Shown: in pieces, positions 46,071-59,869 of the stretch
Layout: each line of letters opens with the position of its first letter
Numbering within the stretch: position 1 is the stretch's first letter
Assembly: GCA_036927565.1 (NCBI GenBank)
Contig: JAYESD010000009.1
Location: 167,732,929-167,796,928, forward strand
DNA length: 64,000 bases
DNA from: Tuctoria greenei
Lineage: Eukaryota; Streptophyta; Magnoliopsida; Poales; Poaceae
Reading direction: 5' to 3'
Notes under the pieces: generated by a model
What the model was told of the DNA's origin: nothing
The model's input: only the letters and a program-made list of their open reading frames with translations
Databases searched by the model: none
Made by a program: the position numbers and the translations under genes

Positions 46071-49000
46071 CGAGTTCATCGGGAACTTATCCTTGTGGTT
46101 CAGCTTCACACATACCCAGGTAAGGTCACAACATTCGAACATCAATTCATTTCCCATGCAAAACGAAGGTGGAACAAATCTGCTTCAGCTTCCCACCAAG
46201 CTCATATGATTTTTAGCAGATGATCAAGGTACGCATGCTGCTTTCATCAAAGGATGATAACCAGATGGTGCTAGGCTGATGTTTTCCGGTGTGTCTTGGT
46301 GTACCCCTACCGTATATTCCAAGGAGAGATAGGTTATCATATCCTTGCATGTATGATCAATGGGTTGCATGTATGATTCCATGAGAGCCCTATATTCTGG
46401 ACCTCTTTATCAAGAACTAGCAGCAACCCGAGCTGTCATATTCACGTAAAAATTGACGTTTAATAGAAATACATAATAAATGAACAGGGTATATATAATA
46501 ACACTTTCTTAATGAAATGAAACCTGACCTTTTTTAATAAAATGGAAATGTAGATAAGAAATTTACGCTCAATCTGTGACATGTTTTAAATTTGCATGGT
46601 TATTTATGTCACTCAAGAGTTATACAAAGGTACATTTGCATTTCTAGCTAATACGGTAACAATCAAGGTAATAACACATCGTAAGTCGCGCTCCATAAGT
46701 ATTTGAAACCAGAAGATAGACAGATGATATTAGGAACTACGGAACATGTTATCCTTACACAAGCAGGAACACTGAATTAGGAACTCCAAAGTCAATACAT
46801 GTACCACTGAATGTCCATGAGCAGAGTTACTCCATCGACTCAGTTCAAAAGGATACCGCAGCCTGGAACTGATAAGCAGATAATAAGCAATTGTGTTACA
46901 CTTGTATACTCCTCCGTAGATAGCCAAACGGGCCTATGTACGCATTCCATTTTAGGTTCTCAAGATTCGATGCTACATGACAGGTTGTCGGTAAACCATA
47001 GAAGCGAGGACATTGCTATTGGATCATGTCCTTTTCTTTGGCAAGTAAGATGTTTTAATAAAAGCATTTGAGGTGCAATTAGATAACACTATACTGCACA
47101 TACTTGACCATTTAAAGTTTTGTGAGTTAGTATAGACGTTTTACGCTTTATCCTGCAAAATAATAATATAGATAATTTCATACAACGACATAAACATAGG
47201 AGAACTACTTATTGTCTGATTTATGTTGTTGTTGTGCTTTCAGGTCCAAAGTACATAGGAAAATGATTTTATCCGATATTGCACATGGAAATATTCCAAT
47301 ATGTGATAAAATAAACAAAGAAACCCCTCTTGAGAAAATTAGTTTTAGTTAAATGAAGAAGTCTCTCTGTTCAGCGAAATAAAGGCTAGTTGGTCATATC
47401 TTTAGATGGAAAGGTAAATTAATGGATTTTGAGAAGGATTAAATGCATTACAAATATGGTTTATCACAATAATGTGAGCACAAAAAGAGCTTTTTGTTAA
47501 ATATGCTTACTAAGCATGGCATTGAGTAGATCAGCAAGCTAATTAAACCTGAACATGGTTTTCTTCATGAAGATAGCCAATGGATTTGTAAAATGTAAGA
47601 AACCCATAAAACAAATTAAGGCACCTAGTGAGGAGACATCAGCACTCATGAACAAAAGCCTACGGCTGACCTTTTGCTGTACTGGAGTGACAGGTCATCA
47701 TTAAAGTTTCCAGCTCAGAACCAACCAAGGAGACCTCTCCTTATTGACGTGGATGTTCATCATCAACAGAGACATCTTAAAATATCATATGGTATTTTCC
47801 AACTAAATATGCATTTTGCAGGAAAATTAAGTTGTGTGACACGAAGCATCACAAAAGCTACAACCAATGAAGTTTCAGTAAGCACACCCATGACTAATTA
47901 TGCTAAATGTGAAACTGCATCGATTGTGTTAGCATATTAGCAGCTGTCTTGTATAGGTACACAAAAGTGGTCGCATTGAAACTCTCAACATGTGACAACT
48001 ATACCCAAGTAATAGCATAGTTGATACAAGGATGACCCGACCTTCTCAACGTAGAATTGAATATCTAGATACGCCTTGAAAACCCAGTGAATTGGATGAA
48101 CAACACACATTGCCCATGCAACACACCTTTCATCTCAAATTATAAGAACAGTATGCAATGAAGTTTGATACACTCGACCACGACGGAGTGGATGCATTGC
48201 TCCCACGACTCCCAGCGGAAAAGCAAGAACAGTCTACCGAAGAAACTCTCAGTTTCTAATGTAGTTGCTACTTTGCATGAGGCTACACCCTACATGAGAA
48301 CAAGAGCAATAAGCTGTGATTTTTCCTGTAGAATAAATTGGCGCAGAATAAAGTACAACTGATAACTTCCTATTTTCTCTCTCCGTGTTCAGAATGGACA
48401 TGTGATATTTGCAATAAATGAATCCCCTCCATTTATTCCTTTTCCTGCACCCAGAAAGTCCTTCAACACCTAGCAAGTATGTCTCCTACACGCTTGGAAG
48501 TCCTTGAACAGTTGACACCAGCCTTCCTATCTCCCACGCCCTTGGAATGTCATTAAACATCAAGCACCAGCCTCCCTTTCTTCCACGCCCGTGGAATGTC
48601 CTTGAACAGTTGGCACTGGCCTCTATTTCTTTCTTTATGATTCCATCATCATGTACATGTGCAGTTAAGCACGCAATGTTGTAGTCTCGTCCCACATCCT
48701 CCAATGTTTTAAACTTTTATATCTAAGTAAAAGCAAAATACATCCGTTAGATAGTAAACTACTCATTTATCTAATAATTAAATCACTTAGGAACATATTC
48801 ACTTTGTCTTGATGTTTCCGTGCGTGTGCTCATATTGGTGGTCCTTTATATGCAGTAGTCATGTTTTCAGCTTGCATACCAGGATCAGTAGGTGTTAGAT
48901 AAGAATGTGAGGAACTTGTGAGATGCTCATCAAACTATGTGAATAGGAGACAATTTAGTCAAACCAGAGTGGGTGCAAAACTTCTGTTAGTAAGCTTGTT

Positions 49001-50645
49001 ACTTATGTGTTTTTTCATTGTAGACCATAGAGAATTTGAGTATTTCATTTTGTGTTGTTTCTATAATTGATGCACCTAAAAGGCCATGGGATTCATGTTG
49101 ACATTTGATGTTTTTGAAATTTAATGATACATATCAGACCTACTATTGTTATTTTCATTCTCTATCATGCAAGACTGATGCAAATCATTTCGTTAACAGG
49201 AAAAATCATTTGTTAGAATTAGAAAGACACCACAGCATAAATTTCTTCTGCTACTGCACAGGAAAACATTTGGCTCGGGAATGTTTTCATGGCGATGGCA
49301 CAGTGAGGATATAAGTACATAGTGGTGGGGAGGCGGGGAACAAAGAGACCACAATGTGGATGCATTGTCCCGTAGCGGTGTTATAGTGAAATAGTGTCTC
49401 TGATGGATGGATGAAAGACGAGCATTGCCCGAGGTATTTCCCATGACTCTGTAGTACTCTTTCATTATGGAGATTTTGAAGCTCAAACACAGAGGATAAC
49501 CATGTTTTTCACTCACAGTTTTCATATCTTCCGATATAAACTCTATCACAGTTCTAATTTAGAATTATGAAAACGTCAAGTTTTTGTCATTGTTCTGCAT
49601 CAACCGTGTAGAACAAATACTCTTATATGAATGTTGTTGTGGTAATCTCATGTTGCAGGGTTTGCATTGTATTGCCCATTGCTCGATGGAGTTGTATTGT
49701 CCAACACAAGGATTATAGGAATCTGGAATAATAGTTATACACACACGATACCTCTATACCGAGCTTCAGTGTAGGAGTTTTTGTGAGCATCGAGATAATA
49801 TTCTGTACATTTGATGTTTCAACACCGCCATGAATCGTCTTTATGTGGTACGACTCAGCAGATAAAGATTTTTCTTCAGTGTTGATAATTTTTATCCAGT
49901 AAGCAGCTTAGTCACTAGGTCACAAGAGGATATTAATAAAAGCTAATAAGGAACACACCTAGGATATGCTTATAAAATGTGAAAGTCCATGTCAATCTGT
50001 TTGGTTTTTGCATGAAACATGGAGAACTGGGTTTGTCAACGCAAAATCTTAGATTGTAACAGTAGAAGCTCACTGACCAAAATGCTAAAATGTCCCTAGT
50101 GTGTGACAAAAGATCGGATGATCCATACCAGTTTTGTGCATTTGAAATGGGATTTATCTTCAGCAACTTTGCCAGTACCCCATCATGCCCTCAGGTGAAA
50201 ATGTGGCAAGTGACATTACATTCATGTATGGAACTTGCAAAAAAATGGTGCATCAGGATTCGACAATGTTAAAAGCACTATTGAAAAAAATTCTAGCTAC
50301 AAGTCAAAATATGAGCAAATCATTTATATATAGTGAAAAAAAATTGGACGCCAAGCGCTCATAAGTGGTCCTTCAGTTCTACATACCGGCATCATCTCCA
50401 AACCCCTGCCGGCATTCGCCAAACAATTCTGACCTTAACATATTCCATCACAAGGAACTCTTGGGAAACACCATTTAAAAGTCCAAGTCACCTTGCCTAG
50501 AATGCACAGAGATAGGATGTTTCGACATGTGGTGGCGTAGACGTGGAAAGACAGCACATGATGTTGCTCCGTCAGCATGGTGACCTGTCCTGCAAAACTG
50601 CCAGGAGGCATATCACCCAAAGAACCTGTGTCAGCAGCTTACAGA
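46071..50645. other. Long spacer upstream of A4
   Basis: This is the copy of 11781-16355, with private substitutions near 46225, 47491 and 49337. No gene is recognised. Confidence 0.5.
48488..48633. repeat. 49-bp minisatellite, unit III
   Basis: There are three copies, with CACGCCC for CACACCC at the start of the third. Confidence 0.65.
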
Positions 50646-51419
50646 AGCATAAAAGAGCAGGGTTCCCTGTCCCTCACCACACTCCAATCTCTTTCTCTGG
50701 AACACAGATTTCCTCTCATCTTTTCTGAAACCTAAGTTCCCCTCCTTCTTCCCTCCAGATCCAGATCTTCCCTACTAGATCTGCCCTACCAGATCTGCTG
50801 AGGGAGCTTGCTGGGTCTGACTTCACGCCAACGCTGTGTGGAGAGCTGACGGTCAGGAACGAGGTGAGCAAAACCTAATAACCTGCGTTGTCTCTCACCG
50901 AGTGTGCTTTATCCCTTATTGTTCCCCATCTGTTTCACAGAAAATTCGTCTCATCTGTCCCCAATCCAAGCTCCCATCCGCCCTCCGGATCTGTCCTTAT
51001 CTGTCCCAATAACAGTGGATCTTGCCGGGCCTGCCTCTGCATCACTGCCACACAGGAGCTCGTGCAGCCGACACTAGAGAACAAGGTGAGCCCAACCCTA
51101 ACTGAGTTTCTTCTAGTTTCTCCATTTTGTTGTTCCGTTTCAGAAGCTAAGCGGTCAGAAATTGAAGTTAAATATCCCCCCCCCCCCCTTGTTCTTCATC
51201 TAGCAGGACCGTGCGGGGAGCTTGCTGTTTGACCGATCTTCGCACCGCCACTCGCGAGCTTGTGCAGCCACTGTTCAGGAACGAGAGGTAAGCCAAACCC
51301 TAACCCTAATCGAAATTCTCCATTTCTGCGATCTCGTTTAGAAGCTGGCAGAGGCATATCCAGATTGAACATTTTTTTTCACTTTTTCTTCACCAAGCAC
51401 GAGATAGATTTGAGCAAAG
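50646..51419 (+). promoter_or_regulatory. Core promoter and 5' leader of A4
   Basis: This is the copy of the A leader in unit III. It is also ATG-free and keeps the three candidate donor and acceptor pairs. The poly-C tract is the longest here (13 C, 51176-51188). Confidence 0.5.
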
Positions 51420-52652
51420 ATGGGCGGTGAGGAAGGAAGGCAGATCAAGAGGATGGAGTTGGAGCTCCAGGAACCTCGTCTCACCGAGGACAACATCAGG
51501 GAGATCCTAGTCCGCCTGCCGGTCAAAGACGTCGTCCGCTACGGCACCATCTGCAAGGCGTGGCGCCTCATCACCACTAACCAGGACTTCCTTGCTGAGA
51601 ACGCACGCCGCCAACTGGCTCAGGTCCTCCTCTACAGGTACATCCCTCAGCTGCCATCCAGAGGACGTTGGGCCACGGATGTCATGCTGGAAGCGATCTC
51701 CGTCTCTGGCGACCTAGAGAGCCGGCGTAGTGTTATCCGCTACCCTAAACCAGAAAATGGAGGGTGGCTCCTGCTCGCCGTCTGCGACGGTGTCCTCCTA
51801 CTCAAGAAGGCAGATGGCATATACAACTTGTGTAACCCCACAACAAGGAAGTGGGCTGACCTCACGGGGCTTAATCCGCCTCCGCCGCCACAGTCGACCG
51901 ACCTGTTCGATGAGCCGGAGTACGCCTTCTACTTCCACCAGCAATCAGGTGAGTATCGTATCTTATGTCAAAAAACTTGGACTAGAAACGGGAAATGGTG
52001 CATCCTCTCCACCGGGGAGCCTGGAAAAAGGAATATCTACACAGAGGCTGCCAACGCAGATGGTATAGCTGCGCTTGTGCCCTGCCTGCGCAAGGCAGTA
52101 ACAGCGCCCATGGCTCTCCACGGCAACCTGCACTGGCCGCCTCAACCGGACTCTGCCGCTGGCCAGACAAAGATGGTGGCTTTTGACATATTTTCAGAGA
52201 CATTCACCCAAATGGATGGTCCATCGACGACCACAGGCAACAATCGTGTAAAGCTCTTCATCATAGACGAGCTCCTTGTGGGAGCTGACTTTGGGCAGGA
52301 GAACAGCATTGACCTCTGGTTCCTTGAGAACTATGGCAATGCCGCTAGGTGGGAACTGCGCCACCGGGTTGCCATGCCGTGGGGGCCTTATAGTCATGGA
52401 AGACCATCAGACCCTTTGAGTCTGTTGAGTATGGCCGCGGTGGCTGATGAACAAGGCAACATCTTACTCGGTAACAGTCACGGTTTAGTACTCTATAACA
52501 GGAACAAGAAACAGACAATAAAGACCATCAACTCTGAGATGCTGGATAACATAAATATCATTGTGTCGAGGCACGTGTTCAGAGCAAACCTCATGCATCA
52601 CCCTCACTTCTCCACAAGGCCTGCCACTGATATGCTCTTTGCTCACTTCTAA
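51420..52652 (+). CDS. F-box protein A4, 410 aa
   Basis: A4 is a complete copy with Arg64 and Phe163, so it is one residue away from A3 and A5 and one away from A2. The reading frame is uninterrupted. The leader has 13 C in the poly-C tract. It is the last gene before the assembly gap in unit IV, and its 3' flank is normal. Confidence 0.92.
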   Translation: MGGEEGRQIKRMELELQEPRLTEDNIREILVRLPVKDVVRYGTICKAWRLITTNQDFLAENARRQLAQVLLYRYIPQLPSRGRWATDVMLEAISVSGDLESRRSVIRYPKPENGGWLLLAVCDGVLLLKKADGIYNLCNPTTRKWADLTGLNPPPPPQSTDLFDEPEYAFYFHQQSGEYRILCQKTWTRNGKWCILSTGEPGKRNIYTEAANADGIAALVPCLRKAVTAPMALHGNLHWPPQPDSAAGQTKMVAFDIFSETFTQMDGPSTTTGNNRVKLFIIDELLVGADFGQENSIDLWFLENYGNAARWELRHRVAMPWGPYSHGRPSDPLSLLSMAAVADEQGNILLGNSHGLVLYNRNKKQTIKTINSEMLDNINIIVSRHVFRANLMHHPHFSTRPATDMLFAHF

Positions 52653-53241
52653 TGCTATGTTTCTGGATCCAAATAAATGCTTCTCTATTCATCTTTTTCA
52701 GAACTGATTGTTCAAAACTTATACTCTTGTTACATTTAACCTTGGTGGTGATGTCTGTCTGGCTACATTTATCTGTTTGTGGATTGTATTTATTGAGGTA
52801 TCAATAAAAAGTTATGATGTTTTATGTGTTTATTATGTGAGCTTGATCAATGTGAAATGATGTGTTATTACTTTAATGTTCTGGTCATAACACCATGCTA
52901 GTTAGGCCATCTGGAACCACACCACCCTGTCATGATTTCGAGTTGGAGCGCAATATTGCATGATTGCATGTTTTTTGGAACCTGTCAGAGTTCATCGGCA
53001 TAACATACTCTCTAATAACTGCAAAACTGAGGCTTTGATCTGCCTAGTTTGGACAGGTGACGGAACTGTCAGGTGCACCATCAGGTAATTCTTCGCCTAC
53101 TAGCTAAATTGCATGATCTACTTCCGCATACTCTGCAGGCGACTTGGCACCTGCATCACCATGCACCGACCTGCTCTATTTATGCACCCCTACGTGTGTC
53201 TCCGGACTTTCTTTTTGGGACAATGCATGCCTACGGACTCA
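52653..53241 (+). other. 3' UTR and conserved flank of A4
   Basis: Both polyadenylation signals are kept (first at 52672-52677). Confidence 0.7.
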
Positions 53242-53880
53242 TAGGATCATCTCTGTACTTATACAGCTATCAAAGTGTTATTGAATTGGCCTCACACTGC
53301 GCACCCTATACCAGAAAAACCTAATTATTAATTAATATGAGGTGACCGGCGGATCTCACTAGCTATGCGTCCCATATACCACAAACTGGTTACAGGTGGA
53401 CTACAAAAGCATGCTCATCATGAAACCTTAGGGCATGTTTGACATGGCTCCACAACTGAGCCATGCTGCCAAACACCTCAACTCCAAAACTCCACAGGGA
53501 GGTCCAACTCTAGGGAGTTTATGGAGCTCTAGTTCATTTTCTTGAAGTACCTCTTTTTTTTTCTCCAGCAACCGTAATTATATGATAGACCTAGTCGTGG
53601 AGTTCAAAGTTATTTACCCGCAATTGCCACAGGTTACAGAAAAAACGATTCACTAGTTTTTCTTTTCATCTCTTCTGGAGACTCTCGGAAACACAGGTTG
53701 GGCCCAAGGCAGGGCACCGCGCCCTCTCGATGCGCGAGCTAGGGCACCACCGTGGCCTCTGTTTGCCCGCCGCCCACCTCCCTCGTTTGCCCAATCCCGT
53801 TCCTCTCCTCTGCCTGAGACTTCGGCCATTTGCAGAAACCCTAGACGCAGATGCACATGGAATTCTCACTCTGCTTTAGC
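53242..53880. other. Spacer, unit IV copy
   Basis: This has the same content and length as the unit III copy and no gene. Confidence 0.4.
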
Positions 53881-55506
53881 GTGTGGGGACCGGAGTCCAC
53901 ACTTTCCAGGAATCGCATTGGGTGGTGCCGTGCGATGCGACACCCAACAGCACACATGTAAAGGAACACGTATTACATAAATCATTTGCTGAAATTTACA
54001 AAGATATTCAGTTTACAAATAGTTTATAAAAATAAACTACAGCGGAAGATAGGATTACAACTCTCGTACTCCAGTCTAATAAGTAAAAGAGAAGCTGTCG
54101 AGCCCACGTACGCTCCTCACTAGCCACGAAAACCAAACAGCAGCGGCATAGTTTCCACATGAGTATATCACTCGGAGAGTCCCGAGCCTCATCGGAAAAC
54201 TAATAAGCATAAGCACATAGGTTAGTACCTGCAAAAAAACTTATATAGCAACCGTGAGCACGAAGGCTCAACAAGACTTAACCGTCTCACTTAAACATGA
54301 AACTCTACATGAGGGTAAAGACATAACATAGGATGGAAGATTTGCGTAACGGACTCGCCTAATCGTGGGTCCTTATTTTTCAGATTTATAGCAGCAGCTT
54401 AAACCTTGTGCGGGGCAGCATCGTAACTCCACAATCAAACAAGAAACGCTTCATCATGATGTTGCATGCCCAAGGTGGAATTTAAATTTTGTGAGCACTA
54501 TACTAATACATACAACATAGCAATACCATGATAATATAATGTTCATAACAGCAACAATTAATTCTCATCTCAAGTGCAAGTATTTAACTACGTCACAACT
54601 CGGTGAACAAGTGGTACTCATAACCGTGAGGGACGGTGATTCGAATCAATGATACCCGAAAACCACGTCACGTACGCCCGTACTGGAAGTCACATCAGTG
54701 CACTCCACGGACGTCGTACGCAACCACCTTTCTCAAGTTCCGGCCAAGTTGAATCGATTCAATCGTCTAGGACAGTATCCCCACTCACGGTGCACCCTTC
54801 CGCTGTGAAGATGTCGTGAGCGTGTTTCCGTCTACTATGCTGCGGCCGAAAGCCTGAGGCGAACGAAAAAGTCTTAACAAAAGCTTCCCAAGGTACACCG
54901 GTTTCCTGGATCCCATATATCCAGTATGACTCCAGTACAGTTCAAACTTGCTCAGCAGGGCAGCATACGGATCGGTCCTTAACCGACACAGGCAGGGCTA
55001 CACACCCAAGACCAAGTCTTGCTGCATCCTACGCCCCTGACCGGTCTCATTTTCAGATTACTATCTCATTCTCTTTGAACCAATCCCGTGTGAAAAGGTC
55101 CTAGCCATGCGAGTAGATTCCAACTACTTGACTTCTACCAAATCCTTTACAACATTTAGCATAGCATAGTCTACATGATGACTTGACAACTAGCCAAATA
55201 CTCCATGGGTTGATCTGGTCATGCAAGTGGATTTTCAATCACCTTAGCCCTAATGCACAATACCAACCCTAGACATATGTGATAAAATCATAATTTTGTA
55301 ATAGCGCTTAAATGCAAACCGGGGCTTGCCTGGTTGCGAGATGGTGTCAGAGTTAATCTCCAGAGGTATGACTTCAAGTAGCTCCGGGGTCCTCTTGAGC
55401 TCGGCAACTAATCGGTATGCAAAGAATTATGCAAGCTAATCAATACCGGTATTATATTATAGTTCAAAGGAAAGACAATTAAGTATATGAATTTAAGCTT
55501 AATGGT
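53881..55506. mobile_element. Retroelement-like block, left part, truncated by the gap
   Basis: This corresponds to 36414-38039 and ends at the first N. The bases that unit II lost before this point are present here, so the deletion is not shared by unit IV. Confidence 0.35.
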
Positions 55507-55606
55507 NNNNNNNNNNNNNNNNNNNNNNNNNNNNNNNNNNNNNNNNNNNNNNNNNNNNNNNNNNNNNNNNNNNNNNNNNNNNNNNNNNNNNNNNNNNNNN
55601 NNNNNN
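55507..55606. other. Assembly gap of exactly 100 N
   Basis: This is a run of 100 N, the usual placeholder for a gap of unknown size. Aligning both sides to unit III shows that 9117 bp (38040-47156 equivalents) should lie here if exactly one unit is spanned, or that length plus whole units if more copies were missed. Confidence 0.97.
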
Positions 55607-58600
55607 AAAATAATAATATAGATAATTTCATACAACGACATAAACATAGGAGAACTACTTATTGTCTGATTTATGTTGTTGTTGTGCTTTCAGGTCCAAA
55701 GTACATAGGAAAATGATTTTATCCGATATTGCACATGGAAATATTCCAATATGTGATAAAATAAACAAAGAAACCCCTCTTGAGAAAATTAGTTTTAGTT
55801 AAATGAAGAAGTCTCTCTGTTCAGCGAAATAAAGGCTAGTTGGTCATATCTTTAGATGGAAAGGTAAATTAATGGATTTTGAGAAGGATTAAATGCATTA
55901 CAAATATGGTTTATCACAATAATGTGAGCACAAAAAGAGCCTTTTGTTAAATATGCTTACTAAGCATGGCATTGAGTAGATCAGCAAGCTAATTAAACCT
56001 GAACATGGTTTTCTTCATGAAGATAGCCAATGGATTTGTAAAATGTAAGAAACCCATAAAACAAATTAAGGCACCTAGTGAGGAGACATCAGCACTCATG
56101 AACAAAAGCCTACGGCTGACCTTTTGCTGTACTGGAGTGACAGGTCATCATTAAAGTTTCCAGCTCAGAACCAACCAAGGAGACCTCTCCTTATTGACGT
56201 GGATGTTCATCATCAACAGAGACATCTTAAAATATCATATGGTATTTTCCAACTAAATATGCATTTTGCAGGAAAATTAAGTTGTGTGACACGAAGCATC
56301 ACAAAAGCTACAACCAATGAAGTTTCAGTAAGCACACCCATGACTAATTATGCTAAATGTGAAACTGCATCGATTGTGTTAGCATATTAGCAGCTGTCTT
56401 GTATAGGTACACAAAAGTGGTCGCATTGAAACTCTCAACATGTGACAACTATACCCAAGTAATAGCATAGTTGATACAAGGATGACCCGACCTTCTCAAC
56501 GTAGAATTGAATATCTAGATACGCCTTGAAAACCCAGTGAATTGGATGAACAACACACATTGCCCATGCAACACACCTTTCATCTCAAATTATAAGAACA
56601 GTATGCAATGAAGTTTGATACACTCGACCACGACGGAGTGGATGCATTGCTCCCACGACTCCCAGCGGAAAAGCAAGAACAGTCTACCGAAGAAACTCTC
56701 AGTTTCTAATGTAGTTGCTACTTTGCATGAGGCTACACCCTACATGAGAACAAGAGCAATAAGCTGTGATTTTTCCTGTAGAATAAATTGGCGCAGAATA
56801 AAGTACAACTGATAACTTCCTATTTTCTCTCTCCGTGTTCAGAATGGACATGTGATATTTGCAATAAATGAATCCCCTCCATTTATTCCTTTTCCTGCAC
56901 CCAGAAAGTCCTTCAAACACCTAGAAAGTATGTCTCCTACACGCTTGGAAGTCCTTGAACAGTTGACACCAGCCTTCCTATCTCCCACGCCCTTGGAATG
57001 TCATTAAACATCAAGCACCAGCCTCCCTTTCTTCCACACCCGTGGAATGTCCTTGAACAGTTGGCACTGGCCTCTATTTCTTTCTTTATGATTCCATCAT
57101 CATGTACATGTGCAGTTAAGCACGCAATGTTGTAGTCTCGTCCCACATCCTCCAATGTTTTAAACTTTTATATCTAAGTAAAAGCAAAATACATCCGTTA
57201 GATAGTAAACTACTCATTTATCTAATAATTAAATCACTTAGGAACATATTCACTTTGTCTTGATGTTTCCGTGCGTGTGCTCATATTGGTGGTCCTTTAT
57301 ATGCAGTAGTCATGTTTTCAGCTTGCATACCAGGATCAGTAGGTGTTAGATAAGAATGTGAGGAACTTGTGAGATGCTCATCAAACTATGTGAATAGGAG
57401 ACAATTTAGTCAAACCAGAGTGGGTGCAAAACTTCTGTTAGTAAGCTTGTTACTTATGTGTTTTTTCATTGTAGACCATAGAGAATTTGAGTATTTCATT
57501 TTGTGTTGTTTCTATAATTGATGCACCTAAAAGGCCATGGGATTCATGTTGACATTTGATGTTTTTGAAATTTAATGATACATATCAGACCTACTATTGT
57601 TATTTTCATTCTCTATCATGCAAGACTGATGCAAATCATTTCGTTAACAGGAAAAATCATTTGTTAGAATTAGAAAGACACCACAGCATAAATTTCTTCT
57701 GCTACTGCACAGGAAAACATTTGGCTCGGGAATGTTTTCATGGCGATGGCACAGTGAGGATATAAGTACATAGTGGTGGGGAGGCGGCGAACAAAGAGAC
57801 CACAATGTGGATGCATTGTCCCGTAGCGGTGTTATAGTGAAATAGTGTCTCTGATGGATGGATGAAAGACGAGCATTGCCCGAGGTATTTCCCATGACTC
57901 TGTAGTACTCTTTCATTATGGAGATTTTGAAGCTCAAACACAGAGGATAACCATGTTTTTCACTCACAGTTTTCATATCTTCCGATATAAACTCTATCAC
58001 AGTTCTAATTTAGAATTATGAAAACGTCAAGTTTTTGTCATTGTTCTGCATCAACCGTGTAGAACAAATACTCTTATATGAATGTTGTTGTGGTAATCTC
58101 ATGTTGCAGGGTTTGCATTGTATTGCCCATTGCTCGATGGAGTTGTATTGTCCAACACAAGGATTATAGGAATCTGGAATAATAGTTATACACACACGAT
58201 ACCTCTATACCGAGCTTCAGTGTAGGAGTTTTTGTGAGCATCGAGATAATATTCTGTACATTTGATGTTTCAACACCGCCATGAATCGTCTTTATGTGGT
58301 ACGACTCAGCAGATAAAGATTTTTCTTCAGTGTTGATAATTTTTATCCAGTAAGCAGCTTAGTCACTAGGTCACAAGAGGATATTAATAAAAGCTAATAA
58401 GGAACACACCTAGGATATGCTTATAAAATGTGAAAGTCCATGTCAATCTGTTTGGTTTTTGCATGAAACATGGAGAACTGGGTTTGTCAACGCAAAATCT
58501 TAGATTGTAACAGTAGAAGCTCACTGACCAAAATGCTAAAATGTCCCTAGTGTGTGACAAAAGATCGGATGATCCATACCAGTTTTGTGCATTTGAAATG

Positions 58601-59096
58601 GGATTTATCTTCAGCAACTTTGCCAGTACCCCATCATGCCCTCAGGTGAAAATGTGGCAAGTGACATTACATTCATGTATGGAACTTGCAAAAAAATGGT
58701 GCATCAGGATTCGACAATGTTAAAAGCACTATTGAAAAAAATTCTAGCTACAAGTCAAAATATGAGCAAATCATTTATATATAGTGAAAAAAAATTGGAC
58801 GCCAAGCGCTCATAAGTGGTCCTTCAGTTCTACATACCGGCATCATCTCCAAACCCCTGCCGGCATTCGCCAAACAATTCTGACCTTAACATATTCCATC
58901 ACAAGGAACTCTTGGGAAACACCATTTAAAAGTCCAAGTCACCTTGCCTAGAATGCACAGAGATAGGATGTTTCGACATGTGGTGGCGTAGACGTGGAAA
59001 GACAGCACATGATGTTGCTCCGTCAGCATGGTGACCTGTCCTGCAAAACTGCCAGGAGGCATATCACCCAAAGAACCTGTGTCAGCAGCTTACAGA
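55607..59096. other. Long spacer upstream of A5, starting at the gap
   Basis: Only the part equivalent to 29690-33179 is present. It shares the extra A (CTTCAAACACC) with unit II. No gene is recognised. Confidence 0.5.
56939..57084. repeat. 49-bp minisatellite, unit IV
   Basis: There are three copies, agreeing with unit II at the sites that distinguish units I to III. Confidence 0.65.
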
Positions 59097-59869
59097 AGCA
59101 TAAAAGAGCAGGGTTCCCTGTCCCTCACCACACTCCAATCTCTTTCTCTGGAACACAGATTTCCTCTCATCTTTTCTGAAACCTAAGTTCCCCTCCTTCT
59201 TCCCTCCAGATCCAGATCTTCCCTACTAGATCTGCCCTACCAGATCTGCTGAGGGAGCTTGCTGGGTCTGACTTCACGCCAACGCTGTGTGGAGAGCTGA
59301 CGGTCAGGAACGAGGTGAGCAAAACCTAATAACCTGCGTTGTCTCTCACCGAGTGTGCTTTATCCCTTATTGTTCCCCATCTGTTTCACAGAAAATTCGT
59401 CTCATCTGTCCCCAATCCAAGCTCCCATCCGCCCTCCGGATCTGTCCTTATCTGTCCCAATAACAGTGGATCTTGCCGGGCCTGCCTCTGCATCACTGCC
59501 ACACAGGAGCTCGTGCAGCCGACACTAGAGAACAAGGTGAGCCCAACCCTAACTGAGTTTCTTCTAGTTTCTCCATTTTGTTGTTCCGTTTCAGAAGCTA
59601 AGCGGTCAGAAATTGAAGTTAAATATCCCCCCCCCCCCTTGTTCTTCATCTAGCAGGACCGTGCGGGGAGCTTGCTGTTTGACCGATCTTCGCACCGCCA
59701 CTCGCGAGCTTGTGCAGCCACTGTTCAGGAACGAGAGGTAAGCCAAACCCTAACCCTAATCGAAATTCTCCATTTCTGCGATCTCGTTTAGAAGCTGGCA
59801 GAGGCATATCCAGATTGAACATTTTTTTTCACTTTTTCTTCACCAAGCACGAGATAGATTTGAGCAAAG
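59097..59869 (+). promoter_or_regulatory. Core promoter and 5' leader of A5
   Basis: This copy has the same length as the A3 leader and the same 12-C tract. I found no difference from the A3 leader by eye. Confidence 0.48.

Larger units (their letters stand above)
34296..51762. repeat. Tandem unit III (complete)
   Basis: Unit III is 17467 bp long and is the best reference unit: it has no gap, no large deletion and no B1-type frameshift. Private variants include a Tyr for Cys change in pseudogene D (ATCTACGAC near 44263) and a run of 13 C before A4. Confidence 0.95.

Noticed and set aside
55408..55647. Open frame reading across the N run
   Set aside because: It exists only because N bases are translated as unknown residues.
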